Counted from the first letter of the stretch, positions 34,041 through 47,063 are shown. The stretch is DNA of 64,000 nt from Pascua guehoae (GCA_001600415.1 BCJX01000012.1:133516-197515), one strand, 5' to 3'. Notes: generated by a model not told the origin, from the sequence alone. Numbers and translations: made by a program.

Positions 34041-35228
34041 ATTTTGGTGGTGTGAGTGGTGGTGGTGGGTGGAGAAGAGTTGGTAGGGCGAAGTCGCAAA
34101 GGCGGAGCGAGCGAGGAGGGAGCAGGGGGTGGCAGCGAGGACTGGTGCAGGGGGGCAGGGGCAGCAGGAGGGGGGCAGCAGGGCCGAGCCGAGTTGGATG
34201 CTTGCCGTTGGTTGACAATCTCGGCGGGCCTTGGGCGGAACAGCCACAAAGAATGATAGGTGTGCATACATTTTGCAGGCCTATTATTAGGCGCGCGCGG
34301 AAATTTCGGCCGGAAAGCGGCCTTGACCAGCAGCCAGCACTCGTCAACATCTGCAACTGCTAAGCGCGAGTTGTGAAAGACATGCAAATGAACGCGCGCA
34401 ACAAAGGCAGGTAGCGAGCTCAACAAGGTGTACATGCAGCAGACGCAGACAGCGGTAGCGATACAACTCATACATCAAACACAGGCGCCACTAGAACAAG
34501 ACAGTACAAGCAACCCCCCTCACCCCCATCTGAACCTCCACACCTCCCCCCCACCCCCTCCCAGCACCATCCATCCCGAGCACTACACTCGCCATCGTTT
34601 AGTCAGACCATAACCGCCGCCCCTTTTTTAACAAGGAGGGTGGCCGCCGGGCGGCTGATGTCAGTCCGAGCCACGCCACGCCGCAAAAGCAGCGCGGGGC
34701 AGGGTCGAATCGCTGCGGCCGCGGAGAGTCATCCTTTCTAAAAACTGCATCGTCAGCGGAGGTTCTTAAATGGGTAGGTGGCCTGAGCGAGCTGCGACGC
34801 TGCGTCATGTCGAGAGACAAGCAGAGCTGTTCGCTGCCCGTTGCTCGCTGCTCGCTGCTTGCTCGGCGTCACCTTTCGTGCGCTTTACTCACCAATGGAA
34901 GGATGAGAAGTCGAGTTTGGCGCGCGTTCGAGTTTTGGCTGTGGGCGAGCTGGGCCCAGTAGTGATATATTTGGTTCCGGTAAACGTGACGTGTCATTTA
35001 ATAGAGAGTGACAGTGGGCCCCCGCACTGTGGCTCTCCGATGACGGTGTGACTGTGAGAACCACCATGTACCAGTGCTTTGCAAGAGTAGTATCTATCAA
35101 CTCGACAACCGCCGTCGCCGACAGTGACATTGCAGAGCGGCCACACCCCGGAACAACACAACTCGACGCGCACGTCGCGACTGTATCTACTTGCTGTGTT
35201 CTCGTATCGATCGCAATCACAACATACA
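34041..35228. promoter_or_regulatory. Divergent region between ATP14 and the TMEM19-like gene
   Basis: About 1.2 kb between divergently transcribed genes. It contains C-rich and CA-rich runs at 34505-34575. No gene is supported; the region should hold both promoters. Confidence 0.45.
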
Positions 35229-36828
35229 ATGCCCACGGCCGCCCTGCCGACCAACATCTACCCCGGGGCGGCACTCGTCGCGACCGGCCTCGCGGCCCAT
35301 GGTCTGCGCAAGGGCTCGCTGTCGCAGTCTGGCGCAGTCGCTGCGTGGATTGTCGGCTATGCCTCGCTCGCTAATCCGCTCAAATTGTTTGGGTCGAGCT
35401 TGATTGTCTTCTACCTCGTGGGGTCGAGGGCGACCAGGGTGAGTCGGGGGAGCTGGAGTTGGAGGCTGGAGCTGGAGTTGGAGGCTGGAGACGGGCAGGC
35501 AGTGGGAGGCTACAATTGCGAAGGAATTCCCGCGGATTGAGGGGGTTACAGATAAGAAAGATCGTGTATGGAGATGGATACGGGCAGCAGACGATCGAGA
35601 GCCGAGGGCAAACCGAGGAGGACAGTCGTATAGACAAGGGCACAACAGAACAGGCCAGTCCGTCTCAAGACGATCGCGCACAGCATACGTTGTGGACCCC
35701 CAGCACACCCTTGCGCCACCAACCTCACACGCCGTAACCACTAACATCCAGGTCAAGGCGGCCCTCAAGGCCCGGCTCGAAGACGGCCCCGACCCCGCCA
35801 AGCCCGGCGGGAACCGCGACGCCGTCCAGGTCCTGTCCAACTCGCTCCCGGGCGTCGTCGCCGCGCTCGCATTCCGCTACTATTGTGTCGTGGGTAGCTG
35901 CTCCACTTCTGGGCATTTATTTTATGGCCATGGGCTGATGTGCAGGGGGCGCCGTCGCCGCTGCTTGATGCTGGGCTGCCCCGGCGGCTGATTTTTGCTA
36001 CTGTTGGGTGAGTCGTGCGGTGTTTTGCTGCGGTGGTGGTCTTCTGTGGACGCCCTTGACGTTCATTTGTGTGTGCGCCTGGGGTTGTTTATCATCCTTT
36101 GGAGCCCTTGGAATTCAGACGTGCGAAACTTGACAATACTTTGCTGTGGAGTTGGGTCCTCGTATACGGCTCTCCATCGCCCACTTCGCGCTCTCTCCTG
36201 CTCCTGTACCTCGCCACGCCCAGTCTCCGCCTCGAGATGTTTCCCACCCTGAACCCAACACCCCCCCCCCCCCCCCGATACACTAACACACAGCCACTTC
36301 GCCACCTGCCTAGGCGACACCCTCGCCTCCGAACTCGGCATCCTCTCGCCCTCGCGCCCCATCCACCTGCTCACCCTCAAGCGCGTCCCGCCAGGCACCA
36401 ACGGGGCCGTGTCGCTGCGCGGCCTGCTCGCGTCCGCCGTCGGCGGCGCCGTCATGGGTCTCGCGGCCGTCGCCGACCTGGCCGTCGAGGAGCCCATCGT
36501 CGATCCCCAGGGCGCAGCAGAGGTGCTCGTGTGGGGCACCGTGGCGGGCTTTGTGGGCAGCTTGGTGAGTGTGGTCGTGGTAGTGGTGGTCGTGGTGATT
36601 CGTGTCGAGATGGGGTGTGCATGTTGGTATAGGCTACTGTGCACGAGGACCCACACCCATGGCCCGAAGTGCAGACGAGAACGAGACGGTGCTTTCCCGC
36701 CCACCCATTCCAAGGATCATTACCTGCTCTACCATTTTCCTCGTCCTACCTTTGCGGTACTGGGGTACCTCCCTTAGCTCAGCCTAACTCCCCCCCTCTC
36801 CCCCCTGCCCCCCTGTCCCCCCTCCCCC

Positions 36829-36860
<32 letters not shown>

Positions 36861-37075
36861 AGCTCGACTCGCTCCTCGGCGCCACCCTCCAGCGCACACT
36901 GTACAAGGACGGCCGCGTCCTCACCGAGCACTCGGACGTGGACCGCACCGTGGGCGCCGAGCCCATCGGCCCCGGGCGCGACGTGCTGTCCAACTCGGGT
37001 GTCAACTTTGTGTGTGCCTGTGTCATGGCCGGGGTCGGGTATTGGGTCGGCGGGTGGGGCGGGGCGGGTGCGTAG
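35229..37075 (+). CDS. TMEM19/DUF92 family membrane protein
   Basis: Five exons: 35229-35438, 35752-35889, 35946-36007, 36294-36564, 36863-37075; 297 residues. The DUF92 family comprises integral membrane proteins including TMEM19 and the plant phytyl-phosphate kinase VTE6; the fungal role is not established. Hydrophobic segments include YPGAALVATGLAAHGL and WIVGYASLANPLKLFGSSLI at the N-terminus. The family core is HFATCLGDTLASELGIL followed by RVPPGTNGAVSLRGLLASAV, then VLVWGTVAGFVGSL and a C-terminal ending in VNFVCACVMAGVGYW. The intron before the last exon ends in 31 consecutive C's directly before the AG acceptor, and a run of 27 G's follows the stop codon. Confidence 0.9.
36830..36860. 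repeat. Homopolymer C31 at an intron acceptor
   Basis: Thirty-one consecutive C's immediately precede the AG of the last intron of the TMEM19-like gene and serve as its polypyrimidine tract. A second, shorter C15 run lies in intron 3 at 36262-36276. Confidence 0.9.
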
Positions 37076-37665
37076 GGGAAAGTGGGGGCGGGTGCGTAGG
37101 GGGTAGTGGTATGTGTGGGGGGGGGGGGGGGGGGGGGGGGGGGTTCCGACGCTGGTGCTGCCAACAAAGTAATACTATGAGCCGGTAAAATAACCGAGTG
37201 GGAGTCGGGTGGAGTGACCGGGGTAAGGCGTAGCCCAGTGTAGTGGAGAGGTGTAGTGCAGAGGATGAGCGAGAGCGAGTGCATGGAGTATGAGGAGTGA
37301 ACACCGCGCAGAGTCGAGTGAAGGTATGGCTTAGTCTACGGATGGACACAGACGCGTGCACACCAAGTTTAACAGAGGCGTGTGGGATCGGCGGCCTCAT
37401 ACCCTCAGTAATACATACACGGACAGGTGCAGAGACGCTCAAGCTCGCCAACGCTGTAAAATAACCTGTTTGTACGGCGTCATGCATCTGATCTGATACT
37501 GTATCGTATGACGGGAATCCACATCTCTGTCTATTACCTATCCACCCGCCCAGCGAGGCCACGCAACCAGCTCGCAACCAACGGGCACATCGACCCGGCA
37601 GGGCGGCGGCACCAACTCGGAGCACCGCCGCCTAGCTCAGCCTCCCTTCGCTCGGCTTCGCTCGC
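37076..37665. other. Convergent 3' flanks with a G27 run
   Basis: Region between the stop codons of the TMEM19-like gene (plus) and the nucleoporin gene (minus). It contains 27 consecutive G's at 37117-37143. No gene seen. Confidence 0.6.
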
Positions 37666-40600
37666 CTAGAACCTCTGCGCCGCGGCCTTTGCCGCCTGCA
37701 TAACCTCGCGCGTCTTGTTCCTGCGCTCGTCGCGCGGTGCAGGACGCAAGAGGTACGCAGAAGCAAACTGCTCGACGTCCGCAGGCGCGAGGTCGCCGCC
37801 TAATCCCGAGGCGCCGGTGCCATCCCGGCGTTCTAGCCAGGTGCTGAGCGTGGCGGCAGCTTCTTCCGCAAAGAATTCACGCGTCTCGGCGTCGCCCGCC
37901 TCGTCGTGCAGTGCCATCACCGTGTCCCACACATCGCGCAGGGGCACGCCACCCGCGAGGAGCGCCGAGCTCGCCTGTCCTGGAAGCGCGGACGCTGCGA
38001 GCTCTGCAAACTCGGCGTACACGAGGGGCAGGACGAGGTCGCCGGGCGCGCCCTCTGACGGGTAGTATTTCCGGCAGAGTTCGGTGACGAGCTCGGCCAC
38101 AGCGGCCGGGCGGTCGGCGACCGACGGGAGGTTCTCGGCACGCATGCGGAGGAGCTGCGACCACACCGCCTCGACCACGTCGGGCACGCGCGTGTCTGAC
38201 GTCTTGAGGATGAGGAGGATGGGTTCGAGGAGACGCAATGGACGCGCGTACACCTGGTACAAGTCGTCGAGGCCGAGCAGGCCGGCGTTGAGCGCCTCGA
38301 GCGGCTCGGCCTTTTCAGCCGGGCTCATGTCGGCGTGGCCCTCGACCGCGTGGACCACCTCGAGCTGTACTTGCGCAACGTCGATACGCTCCTGCAGACC
38401 CGTGGTAAACTCGACGTCCTCGGAACCCAGCGACATTGCGCTCTTGGCGCTCGTGAGGGCTTGCGCCAGGTAGTAGACGCGCTCTGCGAGGCCCATGTCG
38501 GACGGCCGTGTCGCGAGGTCGGACAGTGCCTTGGCGGCAAGGAGGTATTCTTCCCTGCGCGCATAGTACTTCCACAGCAAGTCGCGGCGCTCGGGCACGT
38601 TGGATGTTGTCATCTGCAGGTAGCGCTCAATGAATGGCGTGTCAAACTACGGGTCAGCGTGGTTCCATTGTCTCGCCAGGCTCACCTCAAGAAGCTGGTC
38701 CGCGCGGTTGAGCATAATCGTCCAGTCGTAGAGATAGTAGTGGAACAGCTCGTCGTCACTGGCAATAGCAAGGCCGTACGCCTCGTCGCGAATACGCACA
38801 GCCCCGTCTGGCCGGTTGGCAGCCACTGCGTTGTCGAGCTCCTCGTCATAGCTGCCCAGCGCAGTCACGACGAGGAGGTAGCACTCTTGGCGCTGCTCCA
38901 AGAACGCCGCGCGCGGGTCGCCCGGGTTGCGGCCGTCGCGCACATAGTCGCCCGCCTTGTCGTCGGGGTCAATCTCGGTCGCGACACGCAGCGGCAGCTC
39001 AATCGTGCCCCGCACGTCCTTGAGCGCACGGTACCGCCGTGTCGCATCTGGGAGGCGTGTAAAGACACTCTGTGCCGCGCTCGACGACGCGCGCGAAAAG
39101 AGACGCAGCGACTCGGCGAGGTTCTCGGCGCGTTCGTTGGCGTCGCGCGTGCTCTCGGCACGCCGCAGGCTCTCCTCTGCCTTGTACAGTACGACGTCGC
39201 CGGGCTGCACAAACGTGCCACAGCGCTGCTGGAGAATCGAGCTGAGCGTGTCAATCTGCGAGTCAGCACACTGCACCTCCACCAGTTAACCTACGCTGAG
39301 CTCCTGCCCAATCTGCAGCTCAATGAGCGCAGTGACGAGCTTGCGCGCAACGTCGCGGCCGCCCTGGGACGTAAACAGGCCCTGGAACGTGAGGCTCGCG
39401 AGCGTCCGCTGCGTCTCCATGTCACACTTTGCAATGACCTCGGGGAGCTTGTAGTCGTTGAGAAGGAGGACAAAGGAAATAGCCTCGACCGACTGCTTGA
39501 GGATGGTGTGGAGTGCGTGGAGCGAGAGCTCTTCCTGGTCCCACGCCAGCTTGTCGTCACCCTCGGCACGGTGGCGGGGGAATGGGTGCTCGTCGACGTA
39601 GCGGCGCAGCTCGGCGAGACGCTCCTGCACATTCTGGAGAATCTTATCGCTGACACCGAGCTTGAGGCGCTTGCCGGCAGGGACAGTGACTTTGCTGTTC
39701 CAGATGGCACGGAGGAGGCGACCGAGAACAAGCGCGAGGCCATCGTGGCGTGACGAGTAGACAATCTGGCGCACGCCCGAGGTGGCTGCGCGGATGAAGG
39801 GTGGCTCAGACGCGAGAAGAATATTCGTCGACGCCGAGCCCAAATCGACTTGCTTGTTCTTGTCGGCGTTGGTACCCATCTGCAGAGCCATTGCCTGCAG
39901 CTGGATGCGGCCAAACGTGGCCTTTGTGACAAGCGCTGCTGCCTCCTTTTCAATCTCAATGTCCGCCTCGAGCATGTCGATTGGGCGCGGCTGCGTCATC
40001 CAGAACAGGCCACTGGTAGCAAGGATAAGGAACTGGCGCGCCTCTGCCGTCGTCTCGCGTGGCAGTGCCGAAAGCGCAATGCCGTCGTCGCGACGGAGCG
40101 ACCTTGGCGACCGCGCAGGGTCGGTCGCAGTCGCCTCGGCAATGGTCCACACTTGGCTGGGGATCGTCTCCTGCACCGCCCATTCCTGGAGAATGGGCGC
40201 GGTAAACTGGTCAAAGTTTTCCCGTGGCGCAGACATCCGTCCCGCAGCCCGTGTGGTAACCCAAAGGCGTGTCGATGGGTACGGTCCGTCCTCGTACTCG
40301 GCAGCGATAAACGTTCCCGACGAGTAAAGCGACGCCTGCGCAACCTTGGTGGTCACTTCTGCCGGTGGCGGGCGGGCACCGACGGCCACGAGAGAGTTGC
40401 CCGCAACACCAGAGTACAAGGCGCCGCTCGAGATACCGAGATAGATGCGCGCACCGCTCGCCGAAATGGCCACGACCCCGGCCTTCTTGCTCTCGTTTCT
40501 GCCAACGGCCGCAATGGACACGACGCGCGCGCCTGTGTACTGCGGTGCCTGTCCGCCAAAGCCGAGGCGGATAAATTCGTTGCGGAGCTGGTTGTAGCGC

Positions 40601-41902
40601 GCACGGGGCTCAAACTTTGTTCCCGAAACGTCAAACCACTCGACCTCGCCGCGCGTGTGCAGTGCATACAGGCGTCCCTGCTGGGGGTCGACGACAAACG
40701 ACTCGATGCCCTCGCGGTTTCCACCCGAGAATAACGTCGGCACCCACGTGCTCAAGTACCCACTGGTCCGGTTGGTGAGCCACATCTTGGACCCACTGCC
40801 AAGCCAACCACCACCAGTCGTGTACTCTAGCTCGTACAGGTCGCGGTTCGCACCCAGCAGGAATACACGCCCGGTGTCTGTACCGCGAATGTCAACCATA
40901 CCGGTTGGCGTGTCTGCCGCAAGGTTGGTTTGGTACAGCGAAATCTCGCCCTTGGCCGAATACGACAGACCCAGCAGTGACGCGCGCGAGGCCGTGCAGA
41001 TGACAAGCAAGTACTTGATGTCATCAACAAACACGTCCTTGCGCGCCTGCACTAGTCCCACGGCCTGAATGGTGTCTGCCTGCTGGTCGTAGCGGCTGAA
41101 ATCGCGGCCATCGTTATAGTCCCACAGAAACAGCTTGTTGTCGACTGTAAACCATGCGCGCTCGATTTCCTCAAAGAGGCCCATGCGCGCCGACTGATGT
41201 TTATCTGGTTTTTGTCAGTAAACATGCCATCGCCGTGCAGTTAGTTACACTCCAAAACGCACACTGAATCTCCTGGTGCAGCGAGTCGGGCAGCGGAGTG
41301 TTGCGGGTAATTCGAGCGGAACGGAACGCTGCACTGCCTGTTGGTGGTGCAATGTACGCAGGTTCGTTGGCTGCATGTCAGCTTGATGTGCTCTGTACAC
41401 CTCTCTTCCTGTTCAACGTTTCTTATTCCCAAGCGGGGTAGCTGAGATCACACCTGCAACACCCAGCCCCATAGGTAGACTCACTTGCTGTAAACATGTC
41501 TGCGACGTCGGGCGAGATTTCATTGTCGCTCGCAATGGCGCGTTCAATCTTGCCCCTCGCACGCCCAAGAGGACCGTATACGGGGTCTTCATCATGTGCA
41601 ACCGTCTCGAGCTGCTGCGGCTGCTGGAGCTGCGACGTCGCGGCTGTGGCGTACCCATATCCCATGCGGCTAGCCCACGCCGTGCTGGCTTGGCTCATGG
41701 CGCTCGTCGAAGCCGCACTAAACGGGTTTCCTGTAGGCGGACCGCCCACGCCAAACGGTGCGGGGGCGGGAATAGGTGCTTGCGAACCAGGACCGTACGG
41801 CTGGACCGATTGACCTGGTTGGGACGTACCGCCCCAAGCTGGACCGGGAGGGAGAGCGGGGTACACCGGCTGCGACTGGTGCTGCTGGTTGAATGTCAAC
41901 AT
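37666..41902 (-). CDS. NUP170: Nucleoporin Nup155/Nup170, inner-ring scaffold
   Basis: Five exons: 41902-41485, 41370-41263, 41204-39295, 39255-38686, 38646-37666; 1328 residues (human NUP155 1391). It is a scaffold of the inner ring of the nuclear pore. The N-terminal ~140 residues are Pro/Gln/Ser-rich and disordered. The beta-propeller begins around LPDSLHQEIQY, then GLFEEIERAWFTVDNKLFLW and YNDGRDFSRYDQQADTIQAV, a strong match to the family start; the rest is an alpha-solenoid (ERRDLLWKYYARREEYLLAA near the end). An upstream in-frame ATG at 41956 would add 18 residues. Intron 3, which joins exon 3 to exon 4, hides an in-frame stop, so the long exon is not a complete gene. Long open frames on the plus strand are shadows. 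Confidence 0.93.
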
Positions 41903-42420
41903 GGTCGATGAGGACGCGAGTTGCCGTTTTGCAAGGAAGGAAAGGACAGGGGACACGGGTATCGGGTCAAGGGGGCCAGGGAGTTGTGATTCCTAGCACC
42001 CCGTCGACAAAGGGGGGGCGAAGAAGAGTTGGGGGAGGGTGGTAGAAAGTGGGAGGTGGATGAGGTGTGGAGATGGATGGGGGGTTTTGGAAACAGGTCG
42101 ACCTGGCCCAACAAAGGGGAATCCAAACCGAGAATCCATCCAGCCAACATCACAAACTTGTCACGTGGCTTTGCTTCCGCGTCCTCAAAGGATGTGGCAC
42201 CCTGCATGACCTTTCAGGCAGTAGCTGCAACTCTGTCACATTCTAGTCATGCATGCTACGTCCGCGAGCTGCTCCCCTTCTGTTGCAGTGGAAAGCATGG
42301 AACATGGTGCATGCACATAAGGCACTATAAACAACAAACACGAGCGGGCATTAACAAATGTGATGGGGAGCGCCCTTTTCTACATGTTTTAAACCGTGCG
42401 TGTGGCAGTCCTCCTCAGCC
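41903..42420. promoter_or_regulatory. NUP170 upstream region
   Basis: Lies between the NUP170 start and the stop codon of the next minus-strand gene. C/T-rich on the transcribed strand close to the ATG. No gene supported. Confidence 0.4.
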
Positions 42421-45400
42421 TCACGCTTTTCCAACAAACTGTGACTCAACCCTAAATGTCAGTTATCTATGATGCCATTGCGTTGGGTAACCACTTACCG
42501 GAATCGAATGGCCCCCAGCGACCGGCGGTTGAATCCTGCCTTCTGAAGCTCGTTCAGGATTGCCTTGTAGACGTCCGGTAACGGTTTCGTCTTGAGGGGT
42601 CCTTTACCGAGGACTTTGACGAAGATCGCATCCTAAGATGTTGTTTAGCGGTTGGTTCATGATTCATCGTTAGCTCGCGAAAAGGACCCACCTCTTCAGT
42701 TGAGTAGAAGCGGTTAGACCGTTTCGATTTCTTACGGTGCTCGTCCCCGGAGACGGGGTTTCCCGAATCAGACGACGTGGCGCTGCCTTTCACCTCACGC
42801 TTGCGTTTCTGCGATTTTGACGTGAATGCTGTCTCAATCTTCTCGTCAGCGTCGTCTATCTCATCAGCCATCTCACCGTTGGTGTCGGCGTCATTTTCAC
42901 GCTTGATCCAGTGTCCGGGATTCCAGACGTCGATGAAGATGCCGTATGGGCATCTTTGGTCAAACCGGTGCTGTCCAACTTGTCGCTGGCCGTCGTCCGG
43001 GTTCGTTTTGTCCCAGGAGTAACCGACTCTTTGGAATTCTGAGGGAATGAGTAGCTGCAATGCACTTGTCAAACTCACCAGAGCCATCTGCCTCTTACCC
43101 GAACGCGACATACGCCCAGCCTGGAACACGGCTAAGCCCTCATCGCTGGCGAAAAGTGACTGCATCCCGGATTGAAGTGCTTGCAGTTCGCCATATGCTC
43201 CGGCACCACCGCTCCGACCCTTAAGCCTCTACATCAGCGTAGCCATAGAAACATCCACTCACCTGGAGGTCGGAAGCTCTGCAGACGATACCTCCTCCGT
43301 GGATGAGTTGTTCGAGTTCCGGGACCCGCGCGGCAAGGCGACGGGCAGATCAGGCAACAGAGAGATCGCAAGCTTTCTGCGAGAGGGTTGGCGCTGGCGT
43401 GGGCCGCGCGGCGCCGAAGCCATCGCCTTTACCATGAAGTAGTGAGGTGATCTCGACTCCTCAACTTGGGCCTGCGGGGTGGCCATAATAGGATACGCCT
43501 GGTTCGGCGAGTGCGAGTGCATGCCCGTGTCCATGTCCGCATCCGATTCGGAGTCCGAGTCCGAGTCTGAGTTGTACGTCGCCAGCAGTGCCATCATTCC
43601 GGCGCCGCTCGCATTACACAGCGACAAGGCCTTGCCACCAGCCTGAGGTATGTCAGAACACGCAAATCCCATTTCAGCAAGTAGACCACGCTTGGTTTGC
43701 CATACGCACGCGGTGCACAAAGCGTGACTGCGGAATACTGACCTGGTTGTCGTCCCCCGTGGTCGGGTCTAGATTGGTCGACAGCACATCCACCGAAACA
43801 CGATCCTCGGCCAACCCATTGTCAGGCTTTCCCATGAGTGTCGTGGTAGTCTCAGTTGGGGCGGCGAAACCCTCTTCCTTGTCACCAACGCCATCCGTCG
43901 TCTTCGAAAGAGCGGGAGGGGTGGGTTCAGCTGACGCGGCCTCACTTCCACCGTCCTGCGTCTCGTGCTTGTCGATGGTGTCGCCGGAAGACATGTCCTT
44001 GAGAGCAACGCTTTTGCTGTCAGCGATGGGATTTGCTGTATGCAAGTCGTCGGATGGAGGCGGAGGGGATGCCTGGTCGACTTCGATGGTGGCCGTGGGC
44101 TTTTCGTGTGTGGAGGAATGCCTGATGTCGAAATCGGATGTGGGCAACAGTGGGTTGTTGACTGCAGGCAGACAGGCGGTGTGTGTGCCAATGTGGGCGG
44201 AGGGCCTCTCGTCAGCCCCCGAGTTCTGCTCCCTTTTGGGAGACCCCAGGCTCTCCTCAGTCGTCAAGTTATCGTCACACGTGACTGTTGCGCCCCTCTC
44301 CTCAGCACCTGTGTGCTCGTAGGATCCAGGTGCTGTGGTCCTCTCCTCATCGTTGCAAGCCGTGGCCTTAGCAAGTTGCTGGCGAGAGCAACCGTCTTCG
44401 TCTGTCACAACAACGCTCTGGTGAGCTGTCGGCGCTGCTAGCTTGTCCTCGTTTGATGGGCCGGGGAACTCGGTGGGCTTTGCCGTCGCGGCTCCTCCCC
44501 AATCGGGTGCAACGATCTTGCAGGGCTGTTCCAGAGGTATCTGGGCAGTTGGCGCTTCTGTGTGCGACTGAAAGGACGGCGTTACGGCTGGCTTCAGAGC
44601 GGTGTCTATGGCACTACCGGTGCTCTTCTCGGCAGACGCCCGATCTGTAGCAGTCGATTCCGTTGATGGCAGTGCCGGTGTATCCTTGCCGGCAGGCACT
44701 GTGCGCCTGGGGAGCCTGGCTTCGCCTTCCACGGGCGCAGCGGTGGTGTTCTGGTAAGTCGAGCGGCAAAGCTTCAAGTGGCCGTTGGACGAGGTCTCGG
44801 CATCAGGCTCGTCGGCAGCACTGGCAGGAATGGTTTCCTCTGCCTGAGCGGAAGTAGTGTTCAGCTCAACCGTATCGGCCATAGAGAGCGTTTGGGGCGA
44901 CGCGTTCACTACCTTGAGAGGGCCAGGGTATTTGTTGGGGGCATGCTTGTGAACGGCGCTGACGAGCACGTGGGAAGCCGTCTTGACTTTGGTGGAGCTT
45001 TGAGTAGTGGGCACTGCTATTTCTCCAGTGATTTCCTGGGTCGCGGTCTTGACGGTAAGCGCCTCCAAGGGTGGGTCCTCTCGATCCACAGCCACAACAT
45101 CGGTCAAGTCGTCGGGCAACTCTGGGTGGGTAAGATTGGCATGACAGCTGCGGTGGACGTTCGGTGAGGAGACCATGGTGTTGACCGAGTTGGAGAAAGC
45201 AGCACGCTGCGAGCATACCCTGGCGTCGACGTGCTCGACCTGAGTGAAAGGTGGGGACACCTGTCCCGCAGCAGTGGGGTGGGAAGGAGGCGCCTTGTCA
45301 GGTGGGGGAACGATACCAATGACCTCGCCTGGTGTATTGTTGGGCACACTCGAAACAGGCGCATCCGCTGTGGCGATCTTGCATCCCGTATTGGTAACTG

Positions 45401-47063
45401 TAGGTGACTTGATGTCGCGCCCAAATTGCGGTTTGTCGTGAGAAACGGTGGTTGCAGGGCAAGGAGGAGAAAACGATGACGAGGAAGGCGGAAATGACGA
45501 CACATTGCGAGCCTGGGGAAGCAGAGGGTGGGTGTCCTCGACGTCTTCCTCCCTGGCTTCCTCCACTGGCTGGACGGTCACGTCTAGCTGAAAGGGGTGC
45601 TCGTCGGGAATCGGACAAAAGCTTTGGGGTGCCCATAAGGCTGTTGGAGGCGTATCGGGTCCAGATCCTGGTATGCCTTCGTCTGGGCGCACAAGAGGTG
45701 ACGACGCAGGCTGCACCTCCCCCTTGTCTTGTTCGGGATTGATGTGCCCGGCACCAGACGGAACGGGTCCTGTCGACTGCATTTGAATTGTAGCAGTCAC
45801 AGACGAGACAGCCGGTGGGACAACAGTATTACCCTTGGGCGAGGAAGCGATGGCCGATGTTGAGTGGATCGGAAGAACGACTGATGGCTCGGCGACCCCC
45901 ACGCTGTCCACTGGAGATGTTGGCGGGTCCGCAGTTTCCGATCGTGGTGTCACCAGGCTGAGGTCTGACTCGAGGTCATCGTCGACTTCATCAATTTCGC
46001 GGACAGACGAGCTTGGTGAGTGGGCCAACTGGTGCATGGTCGGTTGTGGGTCCCCGTCCCCGCTGGATGTCTCCACGGGGCTGCTGGGAGCAGTGAACAG
46101 AGAATGGGCCGCATCATCAAAGGCCCCGTCGTCATCGGTAATATTGCCTTCCCCAGTTTCGTGGGGCCGCAGCGCCTCGGGCGTGTCTGGTCCTTCGATG
46201 GTTGGAGGCGTCTGGGGAGCGCCAGCGCCTGCCATGTTCTGTACTGCCGAGGCAGGGCTCCCAAGTGGTGGCGCAAGCGGGACAACGTCGGCCGCGATAA
46301 CGACAGGGCTGACGGGCGGTGTTGGAGGACTCGTGGGTACGAGGGAAGGTTTGCAAGGGTTGGCTGGCAAGGAAGACGACGTGACGGAGGAAGGCACCTC
46401 TTTCGTCGGCGTCTGGGGTGGCGAGCTCGCCGCGTGGCTTGCGACTGGGGGGTCGACTGCGGATGCAGGAGTGAGCGCCGTGCTGACCAGTTTGGCCAAC
46501 GTCGACGTTGTCTCCAGATGGAGCAATGGCCGGACAGCTTGTGGCGATGATGGAGAATTGGTTGAAGACTCTGGATAGACTGGTCCAGAGACCATGGGTC
46601 CCGGCAGCGGCGGGGGTGCCTTCTGCGCTGGCGGCGGCGGCAGTTCGGGGATATTGAATGGGAATTCGGGGGACCGGAGGAGAGACTCGTCGAACTGTTC
46701 AGGTCAGTAACAGAACACCATGGTTGATGGTTGGTGATGACGAGACGACCGAAAGTGGCCCTTCGCAGTGACTCATTTCTGTCAACAACTCACCTCGGTG
46801 CTCATACCATCAAGCCGTTGGAAGACCCCCTCGATGTCCAGTTGAAAGTCGTGGAGGTTGTCTATCACAGGCTCTTCGAGGCAGCCGCTGGACAGCGCTT
46901 GGGGAAAGTCCAAAGGTACGCAGTCATTTCGCGACGAAGGAAGGCGGAAAACCCCAATGGCGTTGGGGCTGTCACAGGCAGGGAAGGACGATTTGAAGTG
47001 GAAAACGCGAGGGATAATGGAGGGGGAGGGAGGGGGAGTGCGATTGGTTCTGTAGCTCCTCAT
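42421..47063 (-). CDS. Large, mostly disordered protein of unknown function
   Basis: Six exons in phase: 47063-46794, 46694-43743, 43642-43263, 43226-42692, 42632-42499, 42451-42421; 1433 residues. No family recognised. Residues 91-1074 (one exon) are a Pro/Ser/Thr/Glu-rich disordered stretch without obvious repeats. The ordered parts are at the ends. The N-terminus has FQLDIEGVFQRLDG. The C-terminal third contains an acidic SDSDSDSESDAD tract, GRMSRSGKRQMALVSL, then YSWDKTNPDDGQRQVGQHRF with CPYGIFIDVWNPGHWI, a basic KRKREVKG and RKKSKRSNR (likely nuclear), and a final DAIFVKVLGKGPLKTKPLPD with YKAILNELQKAGFNRRSLG. A 24-nt GTGAGT...CAG inside exon 4 is kept as coding because it is too short to be an intron. 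The combination suggests a nuclear scaffold or regulator (inference). Confidence 0.75.

Noticed and set aside
38335..39753. 472-codon plus-strand frame
   Set aside because: Antisense shadow of the Nup155/170 exons, spanning across two of its introns without relation to them.
39286..41184. Treating the 632-codon nucleoporin exon as a whole gene
   Set aside because: The apparent stop lies inside a GTAGGT...GACTCGCAG intron, and the exons on both sides continue the Nup155 fold in phase.
43038..43062. 24-nt GTGAGT...GCAG as an intron in the large disordered protein
   Set aside because: Too short for a spliceosomal intron and a multiple of three, so reading through is simpler.
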